In this document: one piece after another, positions 11,601 through 26,600 of the stretch
How the letters are laid out: each line of letters starts with the position of its first letter
Position numbering within the stretch: the stretch's first letter is position 1
Assembly: GCF_965363235.1 (NCBI RefSeq)
Contig: NC_134838.1
Coordinates: forward strand, 19,996,441 to 20,060,440
Reading direction: 5' to 3'
DNA length: 64,000 bases
From: Mytilus galloprovincialis
Lineage: Eukaryota > Mollusca > Bivalvia > Mytilida > Mytilidae
Translations under genes and position numbers: made by a program
Notes under the pieces: generated by a model
Told to the model about the DNA's origin: nothing
Seen by the model: the letters and a program-made list of their open reading frames with translations, nothing else
The model's database searches: none

Positions 11601-14600
11601 TGATACTGCACTCGAAAGTTTAGACACAGTGTTGAAAAATGTAAAAGATGAACTTGTGTCAGTTAACCAGGATTTTGATTCAATGTATCTACCAAATTGT
11701 TGCGATTTATCAGACGACCAACTAACGTTTGCACTTAAGTTTCAAACAAAGGTAAGAAAATAAATTCGGAAAACTGTTGATTCATCAATGTTCGTTGGTA
11801 CCAATTTTTGTGGATAGATAAAAAATGTATTTCCGTTTTCAGTTTACATTTATAGACTCAAGACAAAAAAATGTCTTGCTTGAAAAAACACTATTTACCT
11901 TATTTTTTTTTTTTTATAAAATGGAAACACATATATAGTGTATTACTCACACGTAACCAAACAATGGTTTGAAAGGATATTGGGTATCTTTTTTGAAATG
12001 TTTTCATATCGAAGCTTGAATATAAATATAATTTAAAAGAATGTAAACCGCGTAATAGAAATGCATTTGTGATGTATAAAAAAAAAATATAGTGCTGTCG
12101 GATGTATACTTGTCCTGAGCACCTGTGATCATCTCCAAGTGTATTAAGTCTATTTAAGGAATGACTTTTATATTTTTTCTGTGTTTGAAGAAATAACCTA
12201 CCAAATGATGAGTTAAGCCTTCGCGGTTTATTCAGTGTGCACCACATTTTCAGGTTATTTCGAACAGAGAGAAAAAGATATTACAGTCATTCCTTATGTC
12301 TTAATTATAAATTCCATTTGTAAGAAGTAAATTTTGAGAATTGAATGTACAAAAAAATGAACGAAAAACAAATATGTAACACGACAACAAACGATAACCC
12401 CTGAATCACAAGCTCCTGACAGCACATACATACAGGTGGGGCTAAACATGTTAACGGGATCCCAACCCCCCGCTAAAGTGTGACAGTGGTGTAAACTTAC
12501 AACATAAGAACGAAATATGGAAATCAGTTGGATGGCTTAACTCATCAGATGGATAAAAAAGAAATACATGAAAAATACAAAACACAAAGTGAACGTGGCC
12601 GGGAACTTGTACATCATAACAACAAATAAACACTATATTCAGATCTCAGAGTACTCGCAGTTACTAACAGCTAGTTCAAGGCTTAAAAAATCATGCATTT
12701 AAGACTGAATTACAAATCAGTACACATCCAACTGCCAATGGATATAGTGTAAAGATGTCTTTAACAGTCCGAAAAAATTATGACTGTGTGCAATGCAAAA
12801 GAGATAAGAATCTAAAATTTGTAGATCGATGAAAGTGCATATGTATATAAGAATAGTATTTTGTTGTAAGACTATTTTGATCAAAGTTTTACAATCTGTT
12901 TACTCTTTGGATTCAATAAACTGTTTAAAACTACAATGTCGTATAGATATAAGGTACATATTTGAATACAAACATTGTGAAACCATAGCGATTTGCATTT
13001 TTCTATATGTTCAGGTCGATTTTAATCAAGCATGTGTTACTACTTCCCCGATAAAAACTGATAACTTAAAATATCCAACCAAGGATATCAGTGCTATAAT
13101 GAAGAAAGATTACCAAGACAACAAAAATGTTTTGTGGCAGCATTATAGTACTACAGAAGGTGTATTTGTTCTATACCCTGCTACCAAGTTGACAACCTGT
13201 GACAACTTTGATCCAAGATTTACGTAAGATTTTTTTTTTGAAACACCTTGCAATAAGATATTATTTTACAGTTTAGATATAGATGTATGATATGAACAGA
13301 AAGTGAAAGCATAAAAGTTTCGTATGACTTACATGAATATGTAGCGTATTTCTAATTGTTCAGTTGTTGCTAAATCATTGAATCGTAAGCATTAAGAAAA
13401 TTATTCGGAAAAACCCCTGACTAGAGATTAATAAATGTACATCGTAGTTATGTTTTCCCAATAGAAGGTCATTCTGCAAATGTCAAATTAAGACTGTGAT
13501 AGAAATAAGGGGACCAAAAGGAATAAATTAGATTCATGAAAAGTTAAATAAGCACGACCCAATTGAGAAATCATGATAAAGTGATAAATTAATTAGTGAT
13601 GTCAATACTATAAATAAGACAAATTTCGAGTTTTACAATCGAAAAAAGGTAGTCAAATATGAACAGCCAGACATAAAATAGAGAAACAATTAAAGTAAGA
13701 AAACAAACGACATTAAATTTATATGATCAAAACAAAATCAACTTTAAGATAAATTCAAGAAGGAAAAATCCAACGAGAAAAATTATTGGTTCAGCCCTAG
13801 CTTAACCACCGATTCCTATGATAGTTTGTATAGTTCTGGTATATTGACAAATTGGTTGAGCATTCCAAACAGACCTAGACTTAATTGGTTAACGTGAACA
13901 ATATTTGATACTCAGGATGTTTATGCTTTGCATTTGTCAACACTTTTTAAAGGAAGGGCAAACATATAGAATATAAAAATAATTGATGACTACAAAATCA
14001 AATAAAACCAAGTGTTACCATACTTTTAGTTGTTGTCTTATACTCTTATGTAATATGTTTAATTCCCTAATGTCTTTGTTTTGTGTATCGTTTTTTTTTA
14101 GGACTCCATATGCTTCAACAGCCTCTCCTACGGATAAAGATGTCGTTGTTGTAATGGATACAAGTGAATCAATGAAACAATCATCCGGAGTGCCACTCAA
14201 AGCAAAATTCGTCATTGCTAAGGAAGCAGCAAACAACGTGATTCAAACACTTAAACCTAATGACAGAGTGAGTAAATTGTTTCTTCCTCAACATTCAAAA
14301 TTATATTTTATTGTAAATATTATCAATCCAAATTAATAAACCATCCTGTTTATAGTCTTTGCCGACTGAGGTCATTTATTACATTGCTGATACTTGATCT
14401 ATGTTTACATTAACTGACCTATTATGAACTCGTCCAAAAACTCCATCTATTTTATTTATGAGGTTTTGCTAGTTTAAAAGGGCAAATATTGTCGTGCCGT
14501 ACAACATAAGCATGTTATTGGATGAATTGTTAGACGATATTGAAGTGTCAATGTAAGATGCCGTGATGTTGTTTATGTGATCTTCTCGATCTTGATCATT

Positions 14601-17600
14601 TGCGATAATGAAGCTCAGATATAAAAGTTAACGCATCATTCCCCTGATCAAGTTCGTGAAGCTTGAGGTCCAATTCGATTTTTTTGTTTTGGATGACCCT
14701 CCTTTTTGCAAGTTTTTTCCCAATTTTGCCATTTTATCCATGTTTCCTGGAACTTATAACTTCGTTGTCTAATTAAATTGTCAAACAACTGACAACAGAA
14801 TGCAGTGTCATAAACATCAGTGTTAGTTATGGAGATAGTTTATATGGAAAACATAACTCACTGAACTGAAAGATTATATAAATATGTGGCTCCAAGTATT
14901 ATAAATATATTATTGTATGCGATATTTACAAATGTGTATAATTCATCTGATTTCACTACATTTTTAATTCATGTCATTTTATACATGGTTTTAGGTTGGA
15001 ATTGTTACATATAACCAAGATGCATCTTCTCCTTCTGGAAATTCTTATCACCCATGTTATCAAAGAGAGCTGTCATTTGCCACAAAAGAAAATACAGACA
15101 AACTGAAAAATTACATATTTTCTATAGACACTGGAAGTCCTGATTCTAACTTTGAAAAGGCTCTAGTTGCTGCCTTTGAATTTTACAATTCCTCGGTCGA
15201 CACTTTAAATGTTCAAAATAGAGGTAATCTTCAGCATAATAGACATTTATAAAAATATAAGTCACCAAACGGATCTAGAATGCCGTATAATTATTATAGA
15301 ACATAACAGGATTTTAGACTGACTAATATGCCTGTTAGTAGTCTTTCAACTCCAGATGTTTGTCTCTGTTGTTGATGAGTGTTGTTTCTCTTTAAATTTC
15401 GAAGAAACGACCACATGATTCATATTGTAAGTAGAACACGAAATTGTCAGTAGACAAATATACAAACAAGATACGACACAAACAAAAGTTCTTCTCCTTT
15501 TTCGAAATTATATTATACTTTTGTTATTTTTTTCTGTAGGAAAGCAATTTTGAATCCATCAAATCGTTCTTTATGATATAATATTATGTACTGATAAATG
15601 TTATATAAACAACATTGAATCCAAACATGATATAGTTCTAGGAATCGAAAATAATATGAGTACTAGAAAGTGTCAAATTCTAGTTAAAGTTATTATTTAT
15701 TTCAGATCAAGTAATTCTTTTCATCGCCGATGGAAAATCGACATCAGTCAGTGATCCTGTACAAGTTATCAGCACTGAAAATTCCAAATTTCAAAATAGA
15801 ATTGCAATATTCACTTACCTAATTGGAGAAGGTATATCATATTTATTTACAAATGATGACGATATGAAATGTCATTGATACTGTCATTTTTTTTTGTAAA
15901 CGTTCGGTTCAAGAAATATTAACAAAAGGTTTTCAATCATATAACCCTCAAATATATATTCGACCTTCAAACTGTTGTGTCCTTTTTTTATAAGGGAACG
16001 CGTGTGGTTTTTTTTTTATTTTGAAATTGCCTTGGTATTTTTGTTGTCATTTGTTTTTTATTACACAGCTGGTTATATCAAAATAAGAGGATGTTAAATG
16101 TTTTTAAATGAGGAAACTCTCATCCAGACACCAAATTGGCGTGTTAAGGATTTAATCTTCTGACGTTTTAGTCTCGTTGAAATCTCGTTCTGTAATTATT
16201 TCCAAAACATGTGATACATGTGAAAAATATTAATGAATTTTAAAAATATTATAATCAAACATAACTCTTTGAAAAATGGTGTATTAACTGTGGATAGTTA
16301 TTGAGTAATCAAGTTTTCAAATTTTATGACTATCCAACTCAGTCGTTTAAGTCAAAATTTTAAGAAAATGTGTTTGGGGCACAAAAATGATGTTAAAAGA
16401 ATCATGTACATCCCATATCATTTTTGTCTTTTCAAATTTCTTAGATATGTATTTTTTTCAATCAATTATAATTAAAAAGTTTAAATAATATGCATTTTGT
16501 TCTTAAAATTGCGAAAATTCACCAATTTACAAAAATGGTAGCATGGTAAAATTGACACAAAAAAAGCATCAAAATATGACAAAACTTTCTTATATTAACA
16601 CCTATCTATAGTTTTTTTTTAAGTTAAATGTTTTCAGGTTGGTCTACTACACCTTTATTGAAAGTATGAAAAAAAAAGGTTTAATTGTGGAACTGTGATA
16701 TTTTTCGTGATAATAGCCCAAAAATAGGTAAAAATTGATGAAAAATGGGAAAATCATCAAAATAGGGACGTAGCAAAAAAAGAAGTGCACCACCATATGA
16801 TTTTGTTTTCATCAATTATTTTTTTACAGTCATATAAACCCAAAAATCAGCTTAAGAAAAAAGTTTAATTCTAGAAATTTTTGGCTCCTCAGAGGAGGTG
16901 TACATCCTTAAGCTATATCAGGAATCAAAATATCAAACGAAAATCAAACGAGAAACGTAGGGCTTGATTCATAAACAAAACAATAACCTAAGAACAGATA
17001 TGATAAACATCAACAAACGACATACCTTGAACTGTGAATAACAGGCTTCGACTTTAAACCAAACATTGGTATAACAGCACAGCATTAGAACAAGTCATAA
17101 AAAGGTAGATAAGGGCTAAACGCATCAGATCGATACAAATATGTATCTTTTACCTATTATTCAATTGGATTTTAGTTAAATTTCAAATCACTATTTCTAA
17201 GGAATATGATTTTTAAATATCTGCTGTGAATTTAGTAATGACAAAACATTGCTGGCACATATAATGTTCATCAAAATTATGCATATCAAATGCAAAAAGG
17301 TCAATTTTTGTTCAATATATAAAAATGTGTTATATAAATATATATATTCAAAAATAACTTTACAAATATGTTTCCTCATTTTGACCAACATATAATAATC
17401 ACATGGTTCATTTAATATGTACGTTTATACAAAAACAAAATTTTACAACAAAAGCGACAATGTTATACTTAATAGCATCTTGAACTATTGTAATAAACAT
17501 CCATAATATCTAATAAAATTTGTAGATTTAGATAACAAAGTCCTAATATTTGTATAAAGTAACATTTGTTTATAGTGGAAAATTGTTTTATCGTTAAATA

Positions 17601-20600
17601 AGCTACAATAAAAAAAAAATACTAGCCCCTTCTGTGATTAATGTTAGATAACTCTTGTTATTTTCCCAATCATTCTATCATTATGGGAGATAAATAATTC
17701 GGTTTTCATTTATAGTCTTTTTAAAAAAGATGAAAAAATGATTTAAGTAGGTTCAAATTTAAATCAGAAACATATACTTATTTATAAAATAATGAGCCTG
17801 GTCAAGGGAGCCAATACTCGCATAACTTAGATTGACTTTTTCGGATCGGAACATTATACAAAGGAATGTCACTCTTGCATACAAATGACATATCAATATT
17901 AACTTCCTATTCGTGCTCCACTTTCAATGAAGATTCTAAATTATAAAAACAACCAAAAGTTGTTAATCTATAGGATAATGAAGACTAATGAATGATAACC
18001 CACTGTAAAAATTATTTCTTTGAAAATTTTTAAAACTTACTCTGAAAAATGCCCTAGTCACATGACTTTCATAGCTCATAATTAACGTTTTTTTATAGTT
18101 CACTATACGGTATGGGCTTTGCTCATTGTTGAAGGCCGTACGGTGACCTATAGTTGTTTATGTCTGTGTCATTTTGGTCTTTTGTGGATAGTTGTCTCCT
18201 AGGCAATCATACCACATCCTCTGTTTTATATTTACACAATATTTTAATAAAACAAAGTTAAAGATTATTTGCTTCTCAAAGTGTAAGACGCAATGCAGAT
18301 CGTATGCTTGCATCAACTTACCAAAATACGGATTTAATTAAGTCCCGAACATTTCGACATTGTTTGTTTATTTTTATCAATACCGGTTTGTAAACAAATC
18401 ACAATTACATGTTAAGATCCGACTAAATACCTATATCGCGATATCGTCATGTAAATACGCTATATCCTAACCAAAGATCATTCTTATCGGTGAATAGCCA
18501 AAGATAACATACTGATGTTTCGTTATTACTTCTACTCTGTCAGCTTCAGCCGTCACTTGATTTAAACATTACCACAACTATCAGGTGTTTTTATCTATAA
18601 CATGACTAATATAAGATTTGATTGACCGCGGTAATTTGCAAGTACGAAAAAAAAATTAGAGCGATAAACAGTTTTCAGGAAATTAATTTTCTGTAGGAAA
18701 AACAAAACGAAATGACCAAGACTCATTATAACAAATACAATGGTACAATAAAGGCAACAGTAGTATACCGCTGTTCAAAACTCATAAATCCATGGACAAA
18801 AAACAAAATCGGGGTAACAAACCAAAACCGAGCGAAACGCATTAAATATAAGAGGAGAACAACGACACAACATCGAAACGCAACACACACAGAAACAGAC
18901 CAATCATCAGACAAAACACCACGAGAATAACAAATGTAACATGAAAACCAAATACATGAATTTGGGATAGACAAGTACCGTGCCACGTCTTATCTCAATA
19001 TCTCAAAAATAAGAGAAAACACAAACGACTCAACGTTAAAATGCAACACAAAGAGAAACGAACAATATATAACAATGACCATCTTCCTGACTTGGTACAG
19101 GACACTTTTAAAGGGGAATAAAAGTGGTGGGTTGAACCTGGTTTTAAGGCATGCCAAACCTCGCACTTTAATGGCAAAGTTAAATATAACATTGAAATGA
19201 CAACATAATATTACAGGACTACAATACAAATAAATAGGAGAACATATTAGACACAGAAAAACATGATTAATAGATAACAAAAAGCATCAGGTTTAAAATT
19301 CAATACGCCAAAAACGCGCCTTGCCCACACAAGACTCACCAGTGACGCCCAGATATAAAAGATCGAAAGTGAAAAAAGTACAAAGTTGTACAGCACTGAA
19401 GATCAAAAGTTGAAAAGGTTTCGCAAAATGCGGCATTGTTTTTATGCCCGGGATAAGAACATTCTTATTATATAGAACAATTCATGCTATTGCAAACAGT
19501 AAATTTTATCAAATGAATATGAAAGAGATATACACAAGGAAACTAAAGTATTAACTAATTACAGAAAACTAAACCTGAATACATAACGCCTAGATATAAA
19601 AGATCGAACGTGAAAAAGGTACAAAGTTGTACAGCACTGAAGATTAAAAGTTGAAAAGGTTTTGACAAATACGGCATTGTTTTTATGCACGGGATAAGAA
19701 CATCCTTATTATATAGAATACTTAATGCTATTGCAAACAGTAAATGTTAACAAATGAATATGAAAGAGAAATACATAATGAAACTGAAATATTAACTAAT
19801 AACAGAAAACTAAACCCAAGTTTATCACAAAATAGACACACATCCGAATCAGTAAGCGTCAACGTAATTAAAAAAATTGTGACGTCACATACGATGGCGA
19901 AAAGGCAGAAACGTTATGCCACATTTGAATTTATGAAATTTAGAAACAGCATGACGTCACATATGAAAAACTATCATTCAAAAATGAGATAGAATTAGGA
20001 TTGATTTAGAACTAAATACTGATAATTCATTTAAACAAAATGCATATTGCAATACTTATTAATAGCAATTAACTGTAATATATATATGTCCAGTTTGTTA
20101 TGAATCCAACTTCAAACGTAAATAATCGTACAAAATTTAATATAATTAATAAAGAGGAGGTGGTTAATTTTTCTATACGTCATACCTAAATATATAATAA
20201 GAAGACGTCAACACATTTGACAAAATCTGATGAGAATTACAAATATAACATTAAACATGTAAACTAAATACATGAATTTGGGATAAACAAGTACAGAAAC
20301 ACGTCTTATAGTAATGCGAATTCAAATTCAGCAAAACGGTCACAATCGGGAATAAGTCACGTTTGGTAATTAAAAGATTAGACGACATAATGACAAACCA
20401 CAATCTACCATGTGGTAAAAATGTCCTTAGCTAGTTTGGTTAAAGAGACATTATATGGATCAACCAATTCGTGATGGTGTCCATAAAATTTACGGAGTGT
20501 CAATTTTAATCTGTCCTCCTCATAACTTTGTTGGAGCAGTTTCTGCGTAAGGAGCACACTCCTGTATATGAAGTCATTTCATGATTGTAATGTTTAACAA

Positions 20601-23600
20601 ATTGCTACATTTGAATATCTCTATTTCAGATGAACAAGCCAAAAGTCAGTTACAAAATATGGCAAATCAGACCTTACATGATCCGTCCTATGGACCTAAA
20701 CAAGTATGTTTTAATAACATTTGAATTTGCGAATATGGTCTTGAGGAAACGATGATAGTCCGTCGGAAGGGGATGATAAATGACTTACCCGTGTTAAGAG
20801 AGAGCCATATCTCTTGCACGTTAAAGACACCCTTGTAGATTTCGAAAAAAACCAGACTAATGCCGCTTCAAGGCAGCACTCCCACCCGCAAAGTGGAAAG
20901 GGATTAATATAGGTTGCAAAACTTCGTTTCCCATTTCACTATAAATAAATATGTTTAAACTTAACATTTGAGTTAATAACGGAATAAGAGCGATATTATA
21001 AAGCATCAATTCAAACAAAATAAATCGAAAATAAATATGTTATCTTATAGTTCGTTTTTCTGTTTGTTACATTTTAGTGTTTCTGTTGTGTCGTTGTTCT
21101 CGTCTTATATTTGATGTGTTAGTTCAGTTTTAGTTTTAGTTTGTAACCCGGATTTGTTTTTCTCAATCGATTTATGAATTTCGAACGTCGGTATACTACT
21201 GTTGACTTTATCTATACTAATTGATACTTAACATTGATGTGCTATGGGAAAACAAGATATATCAATTAGATGATTTTGACTAGCTTTTAGTAACTGTGGG
21301 TACTCTGAGTCAATCGTTTTTATGTGATATATTTAGATATTTTGTGCTTGGTGCAGATGTGATGAGAAAACCCAACTGAGTTTACGGTTAGGTGGTATGT
21401 CGGTGCTAGGACAAAACTTTAAAGTTAAGGGAGAGTTGAAAGGTCACAAGCAAGTTTAATGTACAACATGTATTACGCCACGAGCCTACCATGCTGTTAT
21501 TGTCATTTGCTGTTGTCTGTTATATTTGTTTTTTTGTTAACTGTTTTGTCTTAAACCTCACCGGTGATTTTGTCATTTTTGTTATTTTGTCGTGCTGGAG
21601 CCTTTTTTAGTTGTATTCATAGATTCGGTGTTGGTTTTTTTCCAAAAACCGTACAATATCTTATAGTTACTTATATAAAAGTCATTTGTGTTTGTATTAT
21701 CGTTCATTTTTTGCTGGTGTGTTTTGTATATTCATTTTTTGTGTTTCTTTGGTACTTATAACGTTACTCTGTATTTTAAAAGATCCCGTCAGTAAATTAT
21801 TGTTCTATAATATTTCATTATGATTTATTTCTATTATGAATTAAAAAATACGTTGAACCACAAACATCAAAATTATTCAATCGCGTAGCTATACATAGTT
21901 GAATAAACTATTTGTGGATTCTTATAAATTCTATAGAACTTTTGGACTATTTTAAATCTCGGTCTATTTCTGACATTAATTCTTACATCCTTTTGATTTT
22001 TTAATCCTGTATGCTAACATTGTCCATGTGAAATTTTAAAATTGTTTGTATAAAGATTGAACAACAAAAATATGTGACGTATAAAATTTTCTGACATCAG
22101 ACACGCGAATCAATGAATGTGTTTGTAGATAGATGTTTTTGTGTTCTGTTAAATTGTTCCCTTTAAAATTGTTAAACGATGATGACTGCTGTACCCATAT
22201 TTTGACTATTTTATTTATTATATCTGTTTAGTTCACGCATCATTGTAAATATAACGAAATTTGATGAGACTGTCAAAAAAGTGAGAGGTTTAGCGCTATA
22301 AAACCAGGCTTAATCCACCATTTTCTACATTTGAAAATGTCTGTACCAAGTCAGGAATATGACAGTTCTTGTCCATTCGTTTTCTATGTGTTTTGTCATT
22401 TGATTTTGCCATGTGATTATGGACTTTCCGATTTGATTTTCCTCTGAGTTCAGTTTTTTTGTGAATTAACTTTTTGGACCCTCGCAGATGGTACGAGAAA
22501 AGTGGAAAGAATACCACATCCCTTAATTTTGTACATACATGTATGTTGGTTGGTTTTTTTTTTTTAAACATTTTTGTAGTTTTTGCATCCTGTATCTGTT
22601 TTCTCAAACCTTCATTCTAGGAACTGCTAAATGTAAGTTGATAGCAAACGTATGTTGTATGAACTATTACACAAATAAAAATTTATATTGCGTGTACATT
22701 CAATCGAACATTTATTTTCAGATAGGACATTTCGAGCACTTTCCTCTATCCACACAGAAGTTACTTTCTGTCAAGTTAGCCACGTTTTATGAACATCTCT
22801 CTGCCAAAAGTCAATCCGACCAGTCAACCTTTACATCACCATACGTTGATCCATATTCTGGAATAGGTACGGGAGAGTTTAAAGTTATTAACATTATATT
22901 CTTTTTGAATTTTAACATGCTCTTTTATAAGTGAATAATTGAAGAAAGAAGACAAACAGAACAACTTTTCTATGACAGCTGAGGAAAATAAGTATTTACT
23001 GTAAATATTTCTGGTTTATTATATCAAGTTTATAAGTCAAGGCTTTATTGCTTCAAAATATTAGAGAATCACTGAAGCGACATGCATGGTTTGAATGCAC
23101 ATCATCTAGTGTAATAAAATTGTTGTCGCTAATGCTTGTACTCCCATTCATATTCTTATAAGACATCTGGTAGCACAATCGTTTTTGGTAAGACTGTGGC
23201 CTTTATTTTTATAGCAATAACCATGATAACTAATTTAAAAAAAAATGCCTTTTTGAAATTCAATGTAAATGAAGGCAACAATAGTATACCGGTGTTCAAT
23301 AGTCATACATCGATTGATAGAAAAACAAATATCCGGGTTAAAAACTAAAACCGATGGAAACACATCATCAATAATAGGAAAACAAAGGAACAATAGGAAC
23401 ACTGAAGTACAACAAAAACAAACGCCAATTTACATAGAAACGAACTATTTTATATTCCTGAATTGGAACAGGACATATAAATATACAGTGTTAATTTCCA
23501 TTGCTTAACGCGAGCGAACATTTTAAATGAATAAATTGAATGAAAACTGTTTCCTTATTTGTGCATTGTTATTTAAAATTCGTTATCATTACTTTCATTT

Positions 23601-26600
23601 GTTTACAACTCTGTCTTGTATTGTTCTGGTTGTACTATTGCAAATATTAAATTTCATGACTGTATCATGTGTTCCATCCGTTTACCATAGAACTATCACA
23701 TGGTTAGCTTTGAAATTAATGGTAAACCCTAGTTTTTAGTGCTTACCGTTTTGCTTTATTGACATAAACTGCACGATTCGATTCTCAATTGATAGTGGTA
23801 AGATAATCGTTGCAAAGAATCCTGTTAAACTTTTGTGAAAGACGGTTTTAATTTTGCAGTGTTGCGAGAATTTATGTTCTATTTTGAAGGCAATTTCTAG
23901 TGACCTGTAATACAGGTACCGTTCCATTGAGTTTTGTTATATGTCTTGTGTTTCTGTCTCTGACCTAGGTTTTCTGTATTTGGCAGGTGTAGTGCATCAT
24001 GACATAAGACATTGTTACGTGTACCATGATAAACTTTCGTGCATGACTGCTGTGTATATTTTTGACATGGAACTATTGACCAGAATATGAATTTTTGACT
24101 CCTGACCTATGCACGTTGGGTGTGTCATCAGGATACAGTGTGTATATGACCTTGACCTCAAAATATAATTTTCAATTGACCTTGCTTCTGAATATATGGC
24201 ATGTAGATGTATTGTAAGTTGGTGAGTCTAGTGGCAATAGAAACTTCATGTGAGCTTGACCTTTGGCCTCAATGTACAACTTGTATATTTTGTTTGAATT
24301 AAATGAGGAATTGTCGATTGGCACTCATACCACATCTTATTATATCTATTTTAGATATAAAGATATATTTGTTAGTTTTGTGTAGCACGACTACGCTTTC
24401 CTCAAAATCTGCTTTGTGTTTTTTTGATAAGGAACTCTTGACCAGACTATGACTTTTTGACTCTTTACCTCTGCATATTGGGTGTGTCTCGTGTGTCTCT
24501 TGGTATGATTACCTTGACAACAAGTCAGGAGTCTCTGTTTTTGTTGATCTTGTATGTTTTTAATTGTAAGTTCAGTTTTATGTTTTGGAGTTTGAACTAG
24601 TACACACTTTGTTTAGGGGCCATCTAAAGCCCGCCTCCGGTCGAGGGATTTTCACGCTTTGTTGAAGACCCATTTGGGGACTTTCGACTGCTTTCTGCTC
24701 TTTTGTCATTTTACTGTCTCTTTTACACATTCCATATTTTCGTTCTCAATTTTTAAGAATGTTAGGTTCAAATGAAAACTGAATCCTTTAATTTCCGTGA
24801 AAAATTTGGGTGGGTCTCATTTAGGTCTAAGCGTGACGCGGGATTGTTGACTTTTTGTAAGCCTTAAACGTGAAAGTCAAATTATTGTGTCGTGAAAACG
24901 GGAATTGAAGTCTACGGTAGCAATAAACAGTTAGGAAAAAATATTAAAATTTGCCCTTATAAATTTTACCATCCCCTTTTCATTGCTTTCTTGCAATATC
25001 AAGATTACTGTTTGTGTCATGTATGGGCATATGTATGTAATCAGAATCTTCCATAGATTTTATATCCAGTATATAAAATGGTAAAATAAAAAAAATAATT
25101 TCTGGACGGATGGCCGGTCTAGCTATGAAAATACGGATTGTCAAACAGAAAACAGCCCATAAAACATGCAAAAAATAATCTTGATGCTCTTATAAACCAT
25201 CTTTGAATGCTAAATTAGCACTCAGCTGTCTAAAAATGAATTTTATTACACAATAACTTTCCTATTTGAAAAATCCACAGGGGCCAAAATGCGAAACTAA
25301 ACTCCTAACTGTGTATTGCTACCTTAATAGTAAATATTTTTTTCCAATTCTCCCTTTTAACTTATTTTCTGTGTTCTGCTAGCTAAATCGAGCAAAATGG
25401 CCTTTTATTTTTGAAAATTGGTTGAGTAATGAATATTTTATGAAGGTTAGCAGTTGACACTGAAACGCGACAAAAACTGATTTTAAAGAAATTGCCAAGT
25501 CATAGTGTAAAATCTTGTCTCTACCTCAATTTTTAGCAAAATCTTAAAAACTATACCTCTTTTGTCAGTTTTTTAATGTTGAAAATCTTAATAAGATCTC
25601 TGATGATGCAAAATAGTACAAAATTAAGCAATTTCAAGCATAAAAATGTTAATCTTTATGCTTATTGCATACCAAAGACTTGATTAACACTTGGTGATAG
25701 GGAATCACTTTCTTACTTCTGATTTAACTATACATTTAAAATTTGCCAAAATGTAACATGAAATCTTGATTAAAACAATAATTTGATATATTCGCAAGAA
25801 AAAAACCAACGCGTTCAGTACTTAGGCTACTACATGCACCCCAATCAATGAGAAGCAAGAGTTAAGCCGATAGAGTACAAATATAAGATTTGTGTCAAAA
25901 TGTCTAATTTTGGTTGCTAAGGACTGTAAACAATAAAAATAACATGTATTGTAATTCTTAAACACTTAATTTCCTCAGAAGTAAGGCATACTTACCAAGC
26001 TCAGAATTGTATAATTTAAGACTTTTCATGCCACAAATCTATTGATATTTAGATTCTAAATCAACTTCTGAGGAAATTAAGTGTTTAAGAATTACAATAC
26101 ATGTTATTTTTATTGTTTACAGTCCTTAGCAACCAAAATAAGACATTTTGACACAAATCTTATAGACACGAATTCTCATAAACGGTAAAAGTGACGCTAC
26201 CAAATTTAAAATTTTATTTTGTGTTGTGTGGTAATAAGCATTGTCCCAGGTTAGGGGGATGGTGGGGATTCCACCTTTTTCGGTATGTATGTGCCTGTCG
26301 CATGTCAGGAACCTGTAATTCAGTGTTTGTCGTTTGTTTATGTGTTACATATTTGTTTTTCGTTCATTTTTTGTTCATAAATTTGTCCGTTTCTATTCTC
26401 GTTTGAATTGTTTTACATTGTCATTTCAGTGCCTTTTATAAGTGACTATGAGGTATGACCTTTGCTCATTATTGAAGACCGTACTGTGACCTATAGTTGT
26501 TAATTCCTGTGTCATCTGATCTCTTGTGGAGATTTCCCATTGGCACTCAAGCCATATTAGGCAAAGGGTGGGGATCCCGTTAACAAATTTAACCCCGCCT

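Larger units (their letters stand above)
15832..20629 (+). other. Intron 7 of the CACHD1-like gene (4.8 kb)
   Basis: AT-rich intron with no exon that I can support. 15840-18080 has no recognisable feature; the rest holds the R4, R3b and 241-bp tandem repeats listed separately. Confidence 0.7.
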
